A stretch of DNA of 48,857 nt from an uncultured Alphaproteobacteria bacterium (GCA_944393685.1 CALYAW010000010.1:1-48857); one strand, 5' to 3'; numbered from the stretch's first letter, positions 1 to 9,823 are shown. Numbers and translations: made by a program. The notes: generated by a model not told the origin, from the letters alone.

Positions 1-168
1 GGAGCGATTGAGTTGCCGGAAGGAACGGAGATGGTAATGCCTGGCGATAACATTCGTATGACAGCAAAATTGATACACCCGATTGCGATGAATGAAGGTT
101 TGCGTTTTGCGATCCGTGAAGGCGGTCATACCGTCGGTGCCGGTGTCGTTTCTAAAATCTTGAAGTAA
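1..168 (+). CDS. tuf: Elongation factor Tu, C-terminal part (partial)
   Basis: These are the last 55 codons of EF-Tu, the GTPase that delivers aminoacyl-tRNA to the ribosome. The reading frame is open from base 1 and ends with TAA at 166-168. Domain 3 signatures are visible (PGDNIRM, the RFAIREGG segment and the VGAGVVSKI ending). The start lies outside the window. Its position upstream of rpsJ matches the str-S10 arrangement. A second tuf begins at 48781 at the other end of the window. Confidence 0.97.
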   Translation, partial: GAIELPEGTEMVMPGDNIRMTAKLIHPIAMNEGLRFAIREGGHTVGAGVVSKILK

Positions 169-222
169 TTTAGTTTCAAAAAAGCAAGATCGGTTGTCCG
201 GTTCTGCTGAGATGAATATATG

Positions 223-263
223 AAAACTCCCCGCTTGAGCAGCCTCAGGTCGGGAGTTTTTTC
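223..263 (+). terminator. Intrinsic terminator after tuf
   Basis: The arms AAAACTCCC (223-231) and GGGAGTTTT (252-260) pair perfectly and are followed by T residues. The loop holds a second stem, CTTGAG with CTCAGG. It separates tuf from the S10 operon, which therefore needs its own promoter. Confidence 0.85.
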
Positions 264-326
264 TTGTTTGACATTTTTCTATATTGATAATTTTAGCGCT
301 TGGGTTAATTTACAAGTAATATTATG

Positions 327-587
327 TTAAGATATATCTTTAATTATATTTTCTATTTTAACTTTTTTTGTACTGGCAGCCGTTTCGTAATAAAGGAGTG
401 CGAATAACCGCGTTGAATATGATAATCCGAGCTTTTGATCTTTGGCATTCTCAATCATGCTTATTAGACGATTACGATTGATTTTTTCTTTTAAGCATAT
501 GTTATCAATGGCTTCCCATTCTTTGTAGCAAAGCCGCATGCTCGTTCTTCGGTTATTTATGTTAAGAATTTTGTTAGTCAGCTTCAT
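327..587 (-). CDS. Ribbon-helix-helix domain protein (RHH_4-like)
   Basis: An 86-residue protein. Residues 14-70 carry the pattern of the small alphaproteobacterial RHH_4 family: RRTSMRL as the beta strand, then an EAIDNICLKE helix, an NRLIS turn and an LSYSTRLFALLYY helix. Such proteins are presumed DNA-binding regulators, but the target is unknown. The start at 587 is preceded by AAAGG at a suitable distance. It stands alone on the minus strand between tuf and rpsJ, convergent with tuf. The family call rests on pattern recognition and was not searched. Confidence 0.7.
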   Translation of the reverse strand: MKLTNKILNINNRRTSMRLCYKEWEAIDNICLKEKINRNRLISMIENAKDQKLGLSYSTRLFALLYYETAASTKKVKIENIIKDIS

Positions 588-833
588 GAATCAATAACCT
601 TTAGTTGTTATTTTTATCCTATAATATACTAATATGGTTAATTATCAACTAATAACTGTAAAATATGTTTATAAAATTATAAATGGTAGGTGTGGCGGGT
701 ATTTTTGAGTCCTTTTTTTGTCTAAAAAGCGGTTGTTTTTTTGTTTGTAGAAGTTTCTTTTGAGAAAAGTGGTGGTGACTCAACAAGAGTCTTTGTAAGG
801 CTTTTGAAAAAATAAAATTGATTGGGATGTCAT
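588..833. other. Intergenic stretch without a supported gene
   Basis: This AT-rich DNA lies between the divergent RHH gene and the rpsJ promoter region. A 65-codon minus-strand frame at 649-846 is present, but it has low-complexity composition and no family resemblance, so it is not called. I see no convincing RNA structure here. Confidence 0.5.
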
Positions 834-866
834 TTTTTGCTTGCAATTAATATTTGTCTATGTTAC
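834..866 (+). promoter_or_regulatory. Candidate S10-operon promoter with shared 15-bp element
   Basis: TTTTTGCTTGCAATT (834-848) is followed after 12 bases by TGTTA. TTGCTT (837-842) with a 16-bp gap to TATGTT (859-864) can serve as -35 and -10. The same 15-mer, with TGTTA at the same distance, occurs before rplQ at 14985-14999. The sharing is seen directly; the promoter role is inferred. Confidence 0.45.
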
Positions 867-937
867 AAGAGGCGCACAGCAAAGTTTTGGATGGGGAGAC
901 TCTGTCAAAATTTTGCGATATAGAACATACCGCACTC

Positions 938-1017
938 CTTGTATATCAAGGCTCTGCAGAGTTTAACGTTTAGATGGCAAACTTCTAGATAGTGAGTTAT
1001 GCCGTCTAGTTATAGGA
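938..1017 (+). promoter_or_regulatory. Structured S10-operon leader
   Basis: Three hairpins are stacked before rpsJ: CTTG/CAAG (938-950), the palindrome CTCTGCAGAG (952-961), and a 9-bp stem TAGATGGCA (971-979) with TGCCGTCTA (1000-1008), which ends six bases before the Shine-Dalgarno AGGA (1014-1017). In E. coli the S10 leader is the target of L4 feedback. No sequence match to that leader is claimed, so the role here is inference. Confidence 0.45.
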
Positions 1018-1029
1018 AAAGTATTTAAT

Positions 1030-1341
1030 ATGATGGATACACAAAATATCAGAATTCGCCTCAAGGCTTTTGATCATCGTTTGCTTGATTTGTCTACAAA
1101 AGAGATTGTGCATACGGCCAAAAGAACAGGGGCAAATGTCAGAGGGCCAATTCCTCTGCCTACCAGAATCGAGAAATTTACGGTAAACCGTTCTCCGCAC
1201 GTTAATAAGAAATCTCGTGAGCAGTTCGAAATTCGTACTCATAAGAGACTTCTCGATATTGTAGATCCTACACCACAAACCGTTGATGCCTTGATGAAAT
1301 TGGATTTGGCAGCCGGTGTGAATGTAGAAATTAAGTTATAA
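1030..1341 (+). CDS. rpsJ: Small ribosomal subunit protein uS10
   Basis: S10 sits in the 30S head and also partners NusB in antitermination. The 103 residues match the usual length. The [11 protein letters not shown] opening, the GPIPLPT loop and the FEIRTHKRL motif identify it. The frame opens with two ATGs (1030 and 1033); either fits AGGA at 1014-1017, and the first is kept. It is the first gene of the S10 operon, behind a hairpin-rich leader. Confidence 0.97.
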   Translation: MMDTQNIRIRLKAFDHRLLDLSTKEIVHTAKRTGANVRGPIPLPTRIEKFTVNRSPHVNKKSREQFEIRTHKRLLDIVDPTPQTVDALMKLDLAAGVNVEIKL

Positions 1342-1398
1342 TTTTAATGTTGGCTTTTGAAAGATAGAGTCAACCTATTGAAAAAAGGAAAAATAATA

Positions 1399-2127
1399 AT
1401 GCGTACTGGTCTAATCGCAAAAAAACTTGGAATGTCTCGCATGTTTGAGGCTGACGGAACACATGTTCCGGTTACGGTCTTGCATGTGGACGGTTTGGAA
1501 GTTGTCGATGTCAGAACACAAGAGAGAGATGGTTATACGGCCGTTCAACTCGGTATCGGCAGCGTCAAGGCCAAAAATGTTTCCAAGCCGTTGAAAGGAC
1601 ATTTTGCAAAAGCAAATGTAGAGCCGAAGAAAAAATTGGCAGAATTCAGAGTTTCTGAAGATTGTCTTTTGTCTGTCGGCGATAAATTATCTGTAGAACA
1701 TTTTGTTCCCGGTCAATTTGTTGATGTTTGCGGAACATCCATTGGTAAAGGTTTTGCCGGTGTTATGAAACGTCATAACTTTGCCGGTTTGGAGGCTTCA
1801 CACGGTGTGTCTATTTCTCACCGTTCTCATGGTTCTACAGGACAAAGACAGGATCCCGGTAAGGTATTCAAAGGTAAGAAAATGGCCGGACACTTGGGAG
1901 ATGAGCGGGTTACCGTTCAAAACCTTAAAGTTGTGTCTGTGGATGCTGACAAGGGTTTGATTATGGTTAAAGGTGGTGTTCCGGGTTGTGAAAACAGCTG
2001 GGTTTACATTACGGATGCCGTTAAGAAAACTGCTTCAGTACAATTGCCAATGCCTGCCGGCTTGAAAAAAGTTGATGAACCTGTTGCAGTTAAAGCCGAA
2101 GAACAAGCTCCGGCTGAGAATGCATAA
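1399..2127 (+). CDS. rplC: Large ribosomal subunit protein uL3
   Basis: L3 is an early-assembly 50S protein near the peptidyl transferase centre. The ATG at 1399 was chosen because the protein then begins with the family start [12 protein letters not shown] and has AAGGA just upstream; the frame itself runs further 5'. The [15 protein letters not shown] region and [14 protein letters not shown] are diagnostic. At 242 residues it is longer than the E. coli protein because of an Ala/Glu-rich C-terminal tail. Second gene of the S10 operon. Confidence 0.97.
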   Translation: MRTGLIAKKLGMSRMFEADGTHVPVTVLHVDGLEVVDVRTQERDGYTAVQLGIGSVKAKNVSKPLKGHFAKANVEPKKKLAEFRVSEDCLLSVGDKLSVEHFVPGQFVDVCGTSIGKGFAGVMKRHNFAGLEASHGVSISHRSHGSTGQRQDPGKVFKGKKMAGHLGDERVTVQNLKVVSVDADKGLIMVKGGVPGCENSWVYITDAVKKTASVQLPMPAGLKKVDEPVAVKAEEQAPAENA

Positions 2128-2146
2128 GTGATAAGGATTGAAAACA

Positions 2147-2767
2147 ATGAAACAGGACATCTTAAATTTAGATAATAAAAATGTCGGTTCTATTGAACTT
2201 GACGAATCAATTTTCGGTTTGGAAGTTCGCGCTGACATTTTGCACCGTGTCGTTGTTTGGCAGTTGGCTAAACAGCAAGCCGGTACACATAAGACCAAAG
2301 GGCGTTCTGAGGTTTCTTTGACGCCGGCCAAGCCGTTTAAGCAAAAAGGCGGTGGTCGTGCTCGTCAGGGTAGCCGTAAAGGTACGCAATTTAGAAAAGG
2401 TGGTGTCGTATTTGGTCCGGTTGTTCGTGACCACTCTCACGAGTTGACCAAGAAATTTAGACAACTTGGTTTGAAAACCGCTCTTTCTGCTAAAGCTAAA
2501 GAAGGTAATTTGGTAATTATTGACGAAGCTAAATTGGCTGAGCCCAAAACCAAAGACCTGAAAAATAAGTTGGCAGTTTGCGGTTTGACAAACAGTTTGT
2601 TTATTGATGGTAAAGAGGTTGACATGAACTTTGCTCTGGCTTCCAGAAATATTGTCGGTGTCGATATTTTGCCTACAATCGGTGCTAACGTATATGACAT
2701 CTTGAGAAAAGACAAACTGGTTTTGACTAAAGATGCGGTTGTTTGCTTAGGAGAGAGATTGAAATGA
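2147..2767 (+). CDS. rplD: Large ribosomal subunit protein uL4
   Basis: L4 binds 23S rRNA and reaches into the exit tunnel; in E. coli it also represses its own operon. The ATG at 2147 follows AAGGA (2133-2137) by nine bases, so an upstream in-frame TTG at 2138 is not used here. The 206 residues include the tunnel-loop signature [11 protein letters not shown] and [10 protein letters not shown]. The stop TGA overlaps the rplW start as ATGA, implying coupled translation. Confidence 0.97.
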   Translation: MKQDILNLDNKNVGSIELDESIFGLEVRADILHRVVVWQLAKQQAGTHKTKGRSEVSLTPAKPFKQKGGGRARQGSRKGTQFRKGGVVFGPVVRDHSHELTKKFRQLGLKTALSAKAKEGNLVIIDEAKLAEPKTKDLKNKLAVCGLTNSLFIDGKEVDMNFALASRNIVGVDILPTIGANVYDILRKDKLVLTKDAVVCLGERLK

Positions 2768-3081
2768 GTAAGTCCAGCAAAACAAACAATGTAACTGCAA
2801 AAATGTATGATACTATCGTACGTCCGGTTATTACAGAAAAATCAATGATTTCTTCGGAAGCCGGTAAAGTTACTTTTTTAGTTCCTTTGTCTGCCAGCAA
2901 AGATGATGTTAAGGCAGCTGTTGAAGCTATTTTTAACGTTAAGGTAAACAAGGTTAATACAATTCGTCAATTTGGTAAGGAAAAACGTTTTAAAGGCTAT
3001 GTCGGACAACGCTCTGATTTCAAAAAAGCCATTGTTAGCCTTGCTGAAGGTCAAAACATTGATGTTACTACAGGAATATAG
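2764..3081 (+). CDS. rplW: Large ribosomal subunit protein uL23
   Basis: L23 lies at the tunnel exit and docks trigger factor and SRP. ATG 2764 overlaps the rplD stop; the open frame extends seven codons further upstream, but the overlap start has the gene's best spacing from GGAGAGA. The 105 residues contain the typical [10 protein letters not shown] motif near the N-terminus and a basic [18 protein letters not shown] segment. Three bases separate it from rplB. Confidence 0.96.
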   Translation: MSKSSKTNNVTAKMYDTIVRPVITEKSMISSEAGKVTFLVPLSASKDDVKAAVEAIFNVKVNKVNTIRQFGKEKRFKGYVGQRSDFKKAIVSLAEGQNIDVTTGI

Positions 3082-3084
3082 AAA

Positions 3085-3921
3085 ATGGCATTGAAAAATT
3101 ATAAGCCCACATCTCCTGGACTTCGTCAACTCGTTATCGTAGACAGAAGCGAGTTGTATAAAGGTAAACCCGAAAAGACTCTGACTGTTGGTTTAACCAA
3201 AACCGGCGGTCGTGATAACTTCGGTCATGTTACAAGTCGTAGAATTGGTGGCGGTCATAAACGCAAATTGCGTATTATTGACTTCAAGCGTAATAAATTT
3301 GATACAGAGGCTACCGTTGAGAGAATCGAATATGATCCTAATCGTTCGGCTTTCATTGCTTTAATCAGCTATGAAGACGGTGAAAAGGCTTATATCTTGG
3401 CTCCTCAAAGATTAAAAGCCGGCGATAAAATCGTATCTTCTGCCAAAGCAGATATCAAACCTGGCAATGCCATGCCTCTGAAGAGCATGCCGGTCGGTAC
3501 GATTATTCATAATATTGAGCTCAAAGCAGGCAAAGGCGGCCAATTGGTTCGTTCTGCCGGTTGTTATGCTCAATTGGTTGGTAAGGATGCCGGTTATGCC
3601 CAGCTCAAATTGAGCTCCGGTGAGTTAAGGGTTGTTCGTGAAGAGTGTTTGGCTACAGTCGGCGCTGTTTCGAATCCCGATAACCAAAATAAATCACTTG
3701 GTAAAGCCGGTCGCAGCCGTTGGCTCGGAAATCGTCCGGTTTCTCGTGGTGTTGCTATGAACCCGGTTGATCACCCGCATGGTGGTGGTGAAGGTCGTAC
3801 TTCCGGCGGTCGCCATCCGGTTACTCCTTGGGGTAAACCTACTAAGGGTGCTAAAACTCGTACTAACAAAAAGACGGATAAATTCATTATGAGAAGCCGT
3901 CATGAAAATAAAAAGAAATAA
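3085..3921 (+). CDS. rplB: Large ribosomal subunit protein uL2
   Basis: L2 is required for subunit association and peptidyl transferase activity. The 278 residues are close to the usual 273-280. The protein begins [12 protein letters not shown]. Conserved features include [18 protein letters not shown], the [15 protein letters not shown] loop containing the essential His, and a basic C-terminus. It lies between rplW and rpsS with short spacers, the standard S10-operon order. Confidence 0.98.
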   Translation: MALKNYKPTSPGLRQLVIVDRSELYKGKPEKTLTVGLTKTGGRDNFGHVTSRRIGGGHKRKLRIIDFKRNKFDTEATVERIEYDPNRSAFIALISYEDGEKAYILAPQRLKAGDKIVSSAKADIKPGNAMPLKSMPVGTIIHNIELKAGKGGQLVRSAGCYAQLVGKDAGYAQLKLSSGELRVVREECLATVGAVSNPDNQNKSLGKAGRSRWLGNRPVSRGVAMNPVDHPHGGGEGRTSGGRHPVTPWGKPTKGAKTRTNKKTDKFIMRSRHENKKK

Positions 3922-3933
3922 GGAGATTTGCAT

Positions 3934-4212
3934 ATGACACGTTCCGTATGGAAAGGGCCGTTTGTTGATGGCTATCTTCTGAAAAAAGCTGAAGCTGCTA
4001 AGGCTTCAAGCCGTAATGAAGTGATTAAAATTTGGTCTCGCCGTTCTACAATGTTGCCGCAATTTGTCGGTTTGACGTTCGGTGTCCACAATGGTCACAA
4101 ATTTATCCCGGTTTTGGTTACTGAGGATATGATTGGTCACAAATTTGGTGAGTTTGCTCCGACACGTACTTTCTACGGTCACGCCGCAGACAAAAAAGCT
4201 AAGAGAGGTTAA
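3934..4212 (+). CDS. rpsS: Small ribosomal subunit protein uS19
   Basis: S19 pairs with S13 in the 30S head. The ATG at 3934 gives [19 protein letters not shown] and a 92-residue protein, exactly the usual size, with AGGAG eight bases upstream. An in-frame TTG two codons earlier is less likely. [11 protein letters not shown] and [17 protein letters not shown] are family signatures. Its TAA shares one base with the next ATG (TAATG). Confidence 0.97.
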   Translation: MTRSVWKGPFVDGYLLKKAEAAKASSRNEVIKIWSRRSTMLPQFVGLTFGVHNGHKFIPVLVTEDMIGHKFGEFAPTRTFYGHAADKKAKRG

Positions 4213-4589
4213 TGATGAGTAAGTCTAAAGACGCAAGAAGAGTTGCTGCAAACGAGGCTTTGGCCGTTTGCCACTCTATCCGTACATCTCCTCGCAAACT
4301 GAACTTGGTTGCCCAGTCTATTCGTGGCTTGAATGCTTCTAAGGCTGTTGCCGAATTGAGCTTTTCTAAGAAGAGAATCGCAAAAGTTGCTTTGGCTGTT
4401 TTGCAATCTGCAATTGCCAATGCAGAAAACAATCACCAGTTGAACATTGATAAGCTTGTCGTTAAAGAGGCTTTCGTGGGCAAAGGTTTAGTAATGAAAC
4501 GTATGCATGCGCGTGGTCGCGGCAGAGGAGCTCGTGTTTTGAAGCCCTTCTCTAATATGACCATCGTTGTTGCTGAGCGTGGGGAGTAA
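4212..4589 (+). CDS. rplV: Large ribosomal subunit protein uL22
   Basis: L22 lines the nascent-chain tunnel and contacts all 23S domains. The 125 residues include the signature [15 protein letters not shown], the beta-hairpin region and the C-terminal [12 protein letters not shown] motif. Start codons ATG 4212 and ATG 4215 are adjacent; 4212 overlaps the rpsS stop by one base. It is about 15 residues longer at the N-terminus than E. coli L22. Confidence 0.96.
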   Translation: MMSKSKDARRVAANEALAVCHSIRTSPRKLNLVAQSIRGLNASKAVAELSFSKKRIAKVALAVLQSAIANAENNHQLNIDKLVVKEAFVGKGLVMKRMHARGRGRGARVLKPFSNMTIVVAERGE

Positions 4590-4593
4590 GTTA

Positions 4594-5262
4594 ATGGGAC
4601 AAAAAGTAAATCCTACCAGTCTTCGTTTGGGAGTTAACCGTACTTGGGACTCTCGTTGGTATGCAGATGACAAATACGCTGACTATCTCCTCGAAGATGT
4701 TAAAATCAAAGAATTTTTGAAAGAAAAGTTGGCTCAGGCCGGTATCAGCCGAATTGTGGTTGAGCGTCCTGCAAAAAAAGCCAGAGTTACAATTCATTCG
4801 GCAAGACCTGGTGTCGTTATCGGTAAAAAAGGTCAAGATATTGAGGGCTTGAGAAAAGAAATCCAAAAGATGACTTCTTCTGAAGTTCAGCTCAATATTT
4901 TGGAAGTCAGAAAGCCGGAGTTGGATGCTCAATTGGTTGCTGATAGTGTTGCTCAGCAATTGGAGCGTCGTGTTGCTTTTCGTCGTGCCATGAAGCGTGT
5001 TATGCAGTCTGCATTGCGCTTAGGTGCTGAAGGTATTAAAGTTTCTTGCTCAGGTCGTCTTGGCGGTGCTGAAATTGCAAGAACCGAATACTATCGTGAA
5101 GGTCGTGTGCCTTTGCACACATTGCGCGCCGATATTGATTACGCAACTTCAACAGCCCATACAACATATGGTGCCTGCGGCGTTAAAGTTTGGATCTATA
5201 AGGGTGATATTATGGCTCATGATCCAATGGCACAGGACAAAAAATTAGCCGAGCAAAAGTAA
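4594..5262 (+). CDS. rpsC: Small ribosomal subunit protein uS3
   Basis: S3 lies at the mRNA entry channel and contributes helicase activity. ATG 4594 gives the canonical [13 protein letters not shown], with GGGGAG just upstream. The 222 residues contain the KH domain motif [14 protein letters not shown] and the C-terminal domain [13 protein letters not shown]. Four bases separate it from rplV. Confidence 0.98.
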   Translation: MGQKVNPTSLRLGVNRTWDSRWYADDKYADYLLEDVKIKEFLKEKLAQAGISRIVVERPAKKARVTIHSARPGVVIGKKGQDIEGLRKEIQKMTSSEVQLNILEVRKPELDAQLVADSVAQQLERRVAFRRAMKRVMQSALRLGAEGIKVSCSGRLGGAEIARTEYYREGRVPLHTLRADIDYATSTAHTTYGACGVKVWIYKGDIMAHDPMAQDKKLAEQK

Positions 5263-5274
5263 GGATAAAGTGAA

Positions 5275-5703
5275 ATGTTAAGTCCGAAAAGATTAAAGTT
5301 CCGCAAACAGCATAAAGGCCGTATCCACGGCTTGGCTAAAGGTGGATCAGAATTAAGTTTTGGTTCATATGGATTGAAGGCTCTGACACCCGAGCGTGTG
5401 ACGGCTCGTCAAATTGAGGCAGCTCGTCGTGCAATTACTCGTGAGATGAAAAGGGTCGGAAGATTATGGATTAGAATTTTCCCTGACGTACCAGTTTCAG
5501 ACAAACCTGCTGAGGTTCGTATGGGTAAAGGTAAGGGCTCTGTCGAGTTCTGGGTTGCTCGGGTTAAACCTGGCAGAATTATGTTCGAATGTGAGGGCGT
5601 TGATGAAGCTACTGCACGTCAGGCTTTTGCACTCGGTGCTGCTAAGTTGCCGGTGAAGAGCAAATTTGTTAAAAAATTGAATTCAGAACTGGGAGCAGAA
5701 TAA
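5275..5703 (+). CDS. rplP: Large ribosomal subunit protein uL16
   Basis: L16 helps organise the A-site and assembles late in the 50S subunit. The 142 residues begin [16 protein letters not shown], as in the family, and contain [18 protein letters not shown] and [14 protein letters not shown]. The Arg that is hydroxylated in some bacteria falls within this last conserved region. TAATG overlap with rpmC suggests translational coupling. Confidence 0.98.
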   Translation: MLSPKRLKFRKQHKGRIHGLAKGGSELSFGSYGLKALTPERVTARQIEAARRAITREMKRVGRLWIRIFPDVPVSDKPAEVRMGKGKGSVEFWVARVKPGRIMFECEGVDEATARQAFALGAAKLPVKSKFVKKLNSELGAE

Positions 5704-5900
5704 TGGTTAAAACAAAAGATCTTCGTTCTATGAGTATTGATGAGCTCGAAGCTAAATTGTTGGAGAAGAAAAAAGAGCAATTTAACTTAAGAGTGCAACA
5801 ATCTACTGGACAACTTCAAAATACTGCTGTATTAAGAAGCGTTCGTCGTGAAGTAGCAAAAATCAACACGCTCATTACAGAGCGCAAGAAGAATAGTTAG
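5703..5900 (+). CDS. rpmC: Large ribosomal subunit protein uL29
   Basis: L29 is a small helical hairpin at the tunnel exit beside L23. The 65 residues show the family's SIDELEAKL first helix, the [18 protein letters not shown] connection and a basic second helix. It starts in the stop codon of rplP and is followed ten bases later by rpsQ. Confidence 0.96.
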   Translation: MVKTKDLRSMSIDELEAKLLEKKKEQFNLRVQQSTGQLQNTAVLRSVRREVAKINTLITERKKNS

Positions 5901-5910
5901 GAGAAAGATT

Positions 5911-6147
5911 ATGCCTAAAAGAATTCTTCAAGGTGTTGTTGTTAGTGATAAACAGGATAAAACTGTCGTAGTCAGTGTTGAACGTCAAGTTATGCACCCT
6001 GTTTATAAGAAGTTCATCAAAAAGAGCAAGAAATATTCTGCTCATGATGAAAATAATCAGTTCAAGGTTGGTGATACCGTGCGTATTATTGAATCCGTAC
6101 CTTATTCAAAAACCAAATGCTGGACTGTAATCGTTGATAACGCCTAA
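5911..6147 (+). CDS. rpsQ: Small ribosomal subunit protein uS17
   Basis: S17 is an OB-fold primary rRNA-binding protein of the 30S body. The 78 residues carry [18 protein letters not shown], the [17 protein letters not shown] loop and [25 protein letters not shown] precedes the start. It is the last gene of the S10 group and is followed 18 bases later by rplN, so S10 and spc genes may be co-transcribed here. Confidence 0.97.
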   Translation: MPKRILQGVVVSDKQDKTVVVSVERQVMHPVYKKFIKKSKKYSAHDENNQFKVGDTVRIIESVPYSKTKCWTVIVDNA

Positions 6148-6165
6148 GAGAAAAGGAATTAAAAA

Positions 6166-6534
6166 ATGATACAGATGCAAACCAACCTCGATGTAGCCGA
6201 CAACTCTGGCGCACGTCAGGTGCAGTGCATTAAGGTTCTTGGAGGTTCCAAGAGAATGCATGCCTCTGTGGGTGACGTTATTGTAGTATCAATTAAAGAT
6301 GCTATTCCGAGAGGTCGTGTTAAAAAAGGTGATGTTCACAAAGCTGTTATTGTTCGTACGGCTTCCGACATCAGACGTAAAGACGGATCCGTCATCCGTT
6401 TTGATAAAAATGCCGCAGTTCTGATTAATAAGGACGGCGAGCCGATTGGTACTCGTATTTTCGGCCCCGTAACCAGAGAATTGCGTGCCAAGAAGTTTAT
6501 GAAAATTATTTCATTAGCACCGGAGGTATTATAA
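6166..6534 (+). CDS. rplN: Large ribosomal subunit protein uL14
   Basis: L14 sits at the subunit interface and binds the silencing factor RsfS. The 122 residues show the signature [20 protein letters not shown] at the start, then [11 protein letters not shown] and the C-terminal EKLRAKKF-like stretch (here TRELRAKKF). There is a short spacer after rpsQ and no terminator. The stop shares one base with the rplX start. Confidence 0.98.
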   Translation: MIQMQTNLDVADNSGARQVQCIKVLGGSKRMHASVGDVIVVSIKDAIPRGRVKKGDVHKAVIVRTASDIRRKDGSVIRFDKNAAVLINKDGEPIGTRIFGPVTRELRAKKFMKIISLAPEVL

Positions 6535-6848
6535 TGCCTAAGTTAAAAATTAAAAAGGGTGACCAAGTTGTAATTTTGTCAGGTGATGACAAAGGCAAAA
6601 CTGGTGAAGTAGTAAAAGCTATGCCTTCTGAGAATAAGGTTGTGGTACAAGGTATTAATTTGGTTAAAAGACATACTAAACCCAGCCAAACCAATCCGGG
6701 CGGTATAGTTACTAAAGAAGCGCCGATTAATGTTTCTAACGTGGCTTTGATGAACAAAGACGGAAAAGCTACCAAAGTGGGTTACAAAATCGTTGACGGT
6801 AAAAAAGTGCGCGTTGCTCGTAAATCCGGTGAAGTAATCGATAAATAG
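6534..6848 (+). CDS. rplX: Large ribosomal subunit protein uL24
   Basis: L24 is an assembly-initiating 50S protein with a KOW motif. The 104 residues equal the E. coli length and show [20 protein letters not shown] (KOW), [13 protein letters not shown] and [20 protein letters not shown]. The ATG overlaps the stop of rplN as TAATG. AGGAGAAAAA leads into rplE. Confidence 0.98.
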   Translation: MPKLKIKKGDQVVILSGDDKGKTGEVVKAMPSENKVVVQGINLVKRHTKPSQTNPGGIVTKEAPINVSNVALMNKDGKATKVGYKIVDGKKVRVARKSGEVIDK

Positions 6849-6859
6849 GAGAAAAATTT

Positions 6860-7399
6860 ATGGCAAATTTTGAAACTTTGTATAATGAAGTCATAAAAAA
6901 ATCTCTTGTGGAGAAATTCGGTTACACCAACCCACATGAGATTCCGAAGTTGACTAAAATCGTTTTGAATATCGGTGTCGGCGATGCTGTTACCGATAAG
7001 AAAAAACTCAATAATGCCGTTGAAGAGTTGGCTTTGATTGCCGGACAAAAGCCGGTCGTTACCAAAGCTCGTAAATCAATCGCTACTTTCAAATTAAGAG
7101 AGGGTATGCCGATCGGTTGTAAAGTTACTTTGCGTTCAACAAGAATGTATGAATTCTTGGAAAGACTTATCAATATGGCATTGCCGCGCGTTAGAGATTT
7201 CCACGGAGTTCAGGGAAAAAACTTTGACGGAAGAGGTAATTTTGCTTTTGGTATTAAAGAGCAAATTATTTTCCCTGAGATTAACTATGATAAAGTTGAA
7301 AATATCAGAGGTATGGATATTTGCATTTGTACTTCTGCAAAAACAGATGAAGAGGCTAAAGCTCTTCTTACCGGCTTCAACTTTCCTTATAAGAAATAG
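6860..7399 (+). CDS. rplE: Large ribosomal subunit protein uL5
   Basis: L5 binds 5S rRNA and bridges to S13 in the 30S head. The 179 residues equal the classical length. Conserved parts include the [16 protein letters not shown] segment, [15 protein letters not shown], the [16 protein letters not shown] motif and [16 protein letters not shown]. It starts behind AGGAG and is followed by rpsN in normal spc order. Confidence 0.98.
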   Translation: MANFETLYNEVIKKSLVEKFGYTNPHEIPKLTKIVLNIGVGDAVTDKKKLNNAVEELALIAGQKPVVTKARKSIATFKLREGMPIGCKVTLRSTRMYEFLERLINMALPRVRDFHGVQGKNFDGRGNFAFGIKEQIIFPEINYDKVENIRGMDICICTSAKTDEEAKALLTGFNFPYKK

Positions 7400-7413
7400 G
7401 TGGAGATTTTACT

Positions 7414-7719
7414 ATGGCAAAAACAAGTTCAGTTTTTAGAAACTTGAAAAGAGCTAAAATGGCTGAGAAGTATGCTTCTCGTCGTGCGAAGCTCAAAAAG
7501 ATAGTTATGGATAAAACAGTTTCTCCTGAGGAGAGATTCCAAGCTACTCTTAAATTAGCTGAGATGCCGCGTAATTCTGCAAAGAATCGTTTTCGCAATC
7601 GTTGCAAAGTTACAGGTCGTTCTCGTGGTGTTTATCGGAAATTCGGTCTGGCTCGTGTTGAACTCAGAGATATGGCCAGCTTTGGCGAAATTCCTGGTTT
7701 AGTAAAATCAAGCTGGTAG
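7414..7719 (+). CDS. rpsN: Small ribosomal subunit protein uS14 (zinc-free type)
   Basis: S14 is a late-binding protein of the 30S head. The 101-residue long form with only one Cys in the core ([19 protein letters not shown]) indicates the zinc-independent version typical of proteobacteria. [11 protein letters not shown] is also conserved. AGGTGG precedes the ATG, and AGGAGG leads into rpsH. Confidence 0.97.
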   Translation: MAKTSSVFRNLKRAKMAEKYASRRAKLKKIVMDKTVSPEERFQATLKLAEMPRNSAKNRFRNRCKVTGRSRGVYRKFGLARVELRDMASFGEIPGLVKSSW

Positions 7720-7732
7720 GAGGCAGAAGAAT

Positions 7733-8131
7733 ATGTCTATGTCTGATCCTTTGGGCGATATGCTCACACGCATTAGAAACGCACAAAGAGCGAAGAAAAG
7801 TGAAGTTGTATCACCTGCTTCTCGCTTGCGTGAAAATGTACTCGAAGTTTTGAAAAAAGAAGGTTACATTCTTGGTTATGAAAAAACCAACGTTCGTGCC
7901 GGAGTTGATGAACTTCGTATTAAATTGAAGTATCATGAAGGTACTTCTGTTATTACTGAAATTTACCGTGTTTCTACTCCGGGACGCAGAGTTTATTCTA
8001 GCGTTAAAGATTTGCCGAGAGTATATAACGGCTTGGGTATTTCTATCATTTCAACTCCGCAAGGTGTCATGAGTGATAATGATGCTCGCAAAGCCAATGT
8101 CGGCGGTGAAATTTTGTGCCAAGTATTTTAA
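7733..8131 (+). CDS. rpsH: Small ribosomal subunit protein uS8
   Basis: S8 is a primary 16S-binding protein of the platform and in E. coli the autorepressor of the spc operon. The 132 residues include [18 protein letters not shown] and the C-terminal [16 protein letters not shown]. The ATG at 7733 lies eight bases after AGGAGG; a second ATG two codons on is possible. Fits the usual gene order. Confidence 0.97.
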   Translation: MSMSDPLGDMLTRIRNAQRAKKSEVVSPASRLRENVLEVLKKEGYILGYEKTNVRAGVDELRIKLKYHEGTSVITEIYRVSTPGRRVYSSVKDLPRVYNGLGISIISTPQGVMSDNDARKANVGGEILCQVF

Positions 8132-8143
8132 GGGAGAAAATGG

Positions 8144-8680
8144 ATGTCTAGAGTTGGAAAATATCCTGTTATCGTCCCTGAAGGCGTTAACATTGTCGTT
8201 GCAGACGGTGTGGTTACAGCTAAAGGTAAGTTGGGCGAATTAAGCCACAGTTATGATGCTGCCCATATTGATGTTAAGATTGACGGCAATCATGTTGTTG
8301 TTACTCCAAAGTCCGAAGCTAAAGAAGCTCGTGCTTTGTGGGGAACAACCAGAGCTAACATTAACGTTATTGTCAAAGGCGTAAGTGAAGGCTTTACAAA
8401 AGAATTGGAGCTGGTCGGTGTTGGTTATAAGGCTCGCGTTGAAGGTAATAAATTGATTATGTCTCTTGGCTTTTCTCACGACGTTGTCGTCGAAACTCCT
8501 AAGGGATTGAAAGTTACTTGCGCGTCTCCAACACAAATCAGCATCTCTGGTGCTGATAAGCAACTTGTCGGTCAATTGGCGGCAGAACTTCGCGAATTCA
8601 GAAAACCCGAGCCCTATAAAGGTAAAGGCGTAAAATATGTAGGCGAATATGTACGTCGTAAAGAAGGCAAGAAGAAATAA
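8144..8680 (+). CDS. rplF: Large ribosomal subunit protein uL6
   Basis: L6 lies near the GTPase-associated site. The 178 residues consist of two related domains. MSRVGKYPVIVPEGV, the WGTTRANINVIVKGVSEG link and the C-terminal signature PEPYKGKGVKYVGEYVRRKE identify it. The start uses AGGGA upstream; an out-of-frame ATG four bases earlier is ignored. Confidence 0.98.
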   Translation: MSRVGKYPVIVPEGVNIVVADGVVTAKGKLGELSHSYDAAHIDVKIDGNHVVVTPKSEAKEARALWGTTRANINVIVKGVSEGFTKELELVGVGYKARVEGNKLIMSLGFSHDVVVETPKGLKVTCASPTQISISGADKQLVGQLAAELREFRKPEPYKGKGVKYVGEYVRRKEGKKK

Positions 8681-8692
8681 GGAAAAAATTAA

Positions 8693-9055
8693 ATGAGTAC
8701 GCCAAGAGAATTGTTTGAAAAAAGAAAAGGCCGCATTCGGTCTGCTCTTAAAAAAGCCGCTAACGGCAAAATGAGATTATCTGTTTTCCGCAGCGGTAAG
8801 CATATTTATGCTCAAGTTATTGACGATGCTAAAGGTGCAACAGTTGTTTCTGCTTCAACATTGGATAAAGAAGTTAGAGAAAACATTAAAAAGTCTTCTA
8901 CCGTTGAAGCCGCCAGCTTTATTGGTAAGATTGTTGCCGAGCGTGCCGTTAAATCCGGTATAAGCGAAGTTGTTTTTGACAGAGGCGGATATATTTATCA
9001 TGGTCGTGTCAAAGCTTTGGCTGATGCTGCTCGTGAAGCCGGTTTGAAGTTCTAG
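8693..9055 (+). CDS. rplR: Large ribosomal subunit protein uL18
   Basis: L18 binds 5S rRNA in the central protuberance. The 120 residues match the usual 117-120 length. [41 protein letters not shown] and the GLKF ending are diagnostic. It is preceded by AAGGA and separated from rpsE by a short SD-containing spacer. Confidence 0.98.
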   Translation: MSTPRELFEKRKGRIRSALKKAANGKMRLSVFRSGKHIYAQVIDDAKGATVVSASTLDKEVRENIKKSSTVEAASFIGKIVAERAVKSGISEVVFDRGGYIYHGRVKALADAAREAGLKF

Positions 9056-9067
9056 GAGTTGAGTAAA

Positions 9068-9634
9068 ATGACACAACAAGCAGATCGTCGTAATAAGACA
9101 GAAAAAAAAGATGAATTGGTTGAGAGACTGGTTCACATTAATCGTGTAGCCAAGACTGTTAAGGGCGGACGTACTATGTCTTTTGCCGCAGTTGTCGTTG
9201 TCGGTGACCAAAAAGGTCGCGCAGGCTATGGCTCTGGCAAAGCTTCAGAAGTTCCGGAGGCCATTACCAAGGCTACTAATGAAGCCAAAAGAAATATGGT
9301 TCGCATTCCGTTGCGCGAAGGAAGAACTTTGCATCATGATATTGCCGGTCGTTTTGGCGCTGGTAAAGTGTTCCTGAGAACAGCTCCTGCCGGTACCGGC
9401 GTTATTGCTGGTGGCCCGATGCGTGCTATTTTCGAAGTTTTAGGTGTTCAGGATGTCGTTGCTAAATCTATGGGATCTAATAACCCCTATAACATGATTA
9501 AAGCAACTTTTAACGCTCTGGAAGGCATTAATTCACCTCGTATGGTTGCTGCAAAGCGTGGCAAAAAGGTTGGTGATATTGTTAGCCGCCGCGAAAATTC
9601 GAACAGCGCTAAACTCAGTGTTGAGGAGGCTTAA
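9068..9634 (+). CDS. rpsE: Small ribosomal subunit protein uS5
   Basis: S5 takes part in decoding fidelity and mRNA helicase activity. ATG 9068 follows AGGAG (9055-9059); an in-frame TTG at 9059 lies inside the SD and is rejected. The 188 residues carry an N-terminal extension relative to E. coli. [34 protein letters not shown] and [16 protein letters not shown] are the conserved segments. Confidence 0.97.
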   Translation: MTQQADRRNKTEKKDELVERLVHINRVAKTVKGGRTMSFAAVVVVGDQKGRAGYGSGKASEVPEAITKATNEAKRNMVRIPLREGRTLHHDIAGRFGAGKVFLRTAPAGTGVIAGGPMRAIFEVLGVQDVVAKSMGSNNPYNMIKATFNALEGINSPRMVAAKRGKKVGDIVSRRENSNSAKLSVEEA

Positions 9635-9637
9635 AAG

Positions 9638-9823
9638 ATGGCTGAAAAGAAAACTATTAAAGTTACGCAAATTCGTAGCGCTATAGGTCGTCCTGCTACA
9701 CAGAGAGCAACGCTGGTCGGTCTTGGTCTTAATAAGATGAACAAAACCGTTGTTTTGGAAGATACTCCTTCTATTCGCGGTATGGTTCGTAAGGTCGAGC
9801 ACCTCGTTCGCGTTGAAGAGTAA
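9638..9823 (+). CDS. rpmD: Large ribosomal subunit protein uL30
   Basis: L30 is a small 50S protein. The 61 residues show [37 protein letters not shown] and the [16 protein letters not shown] ending. It starts three bases after rpsE. It is followed by an unusually long 117-base gap with a hairpin before rplO. Confidence 0.96.
   Translation: MAEKKTIKVTQIRSAIGRPATQRATLVGLGLNKMNKTVVLEDTPSIRGMVRKVEHLVRVEE

Noticed and set aside
649..846. 65-codon minus-strand open frame before rpsJ
   Set aside because: Lys/Gln/Phe-rich low-complexity translation, no SD of note, and it runs into the shared promoter element. Probably chance in AT-rich DNA.
1006..1278. Minus-strand frame overlapping rpsJ
   Set aside because: It is the antisense shadow of a certain ribosomal protein gene.
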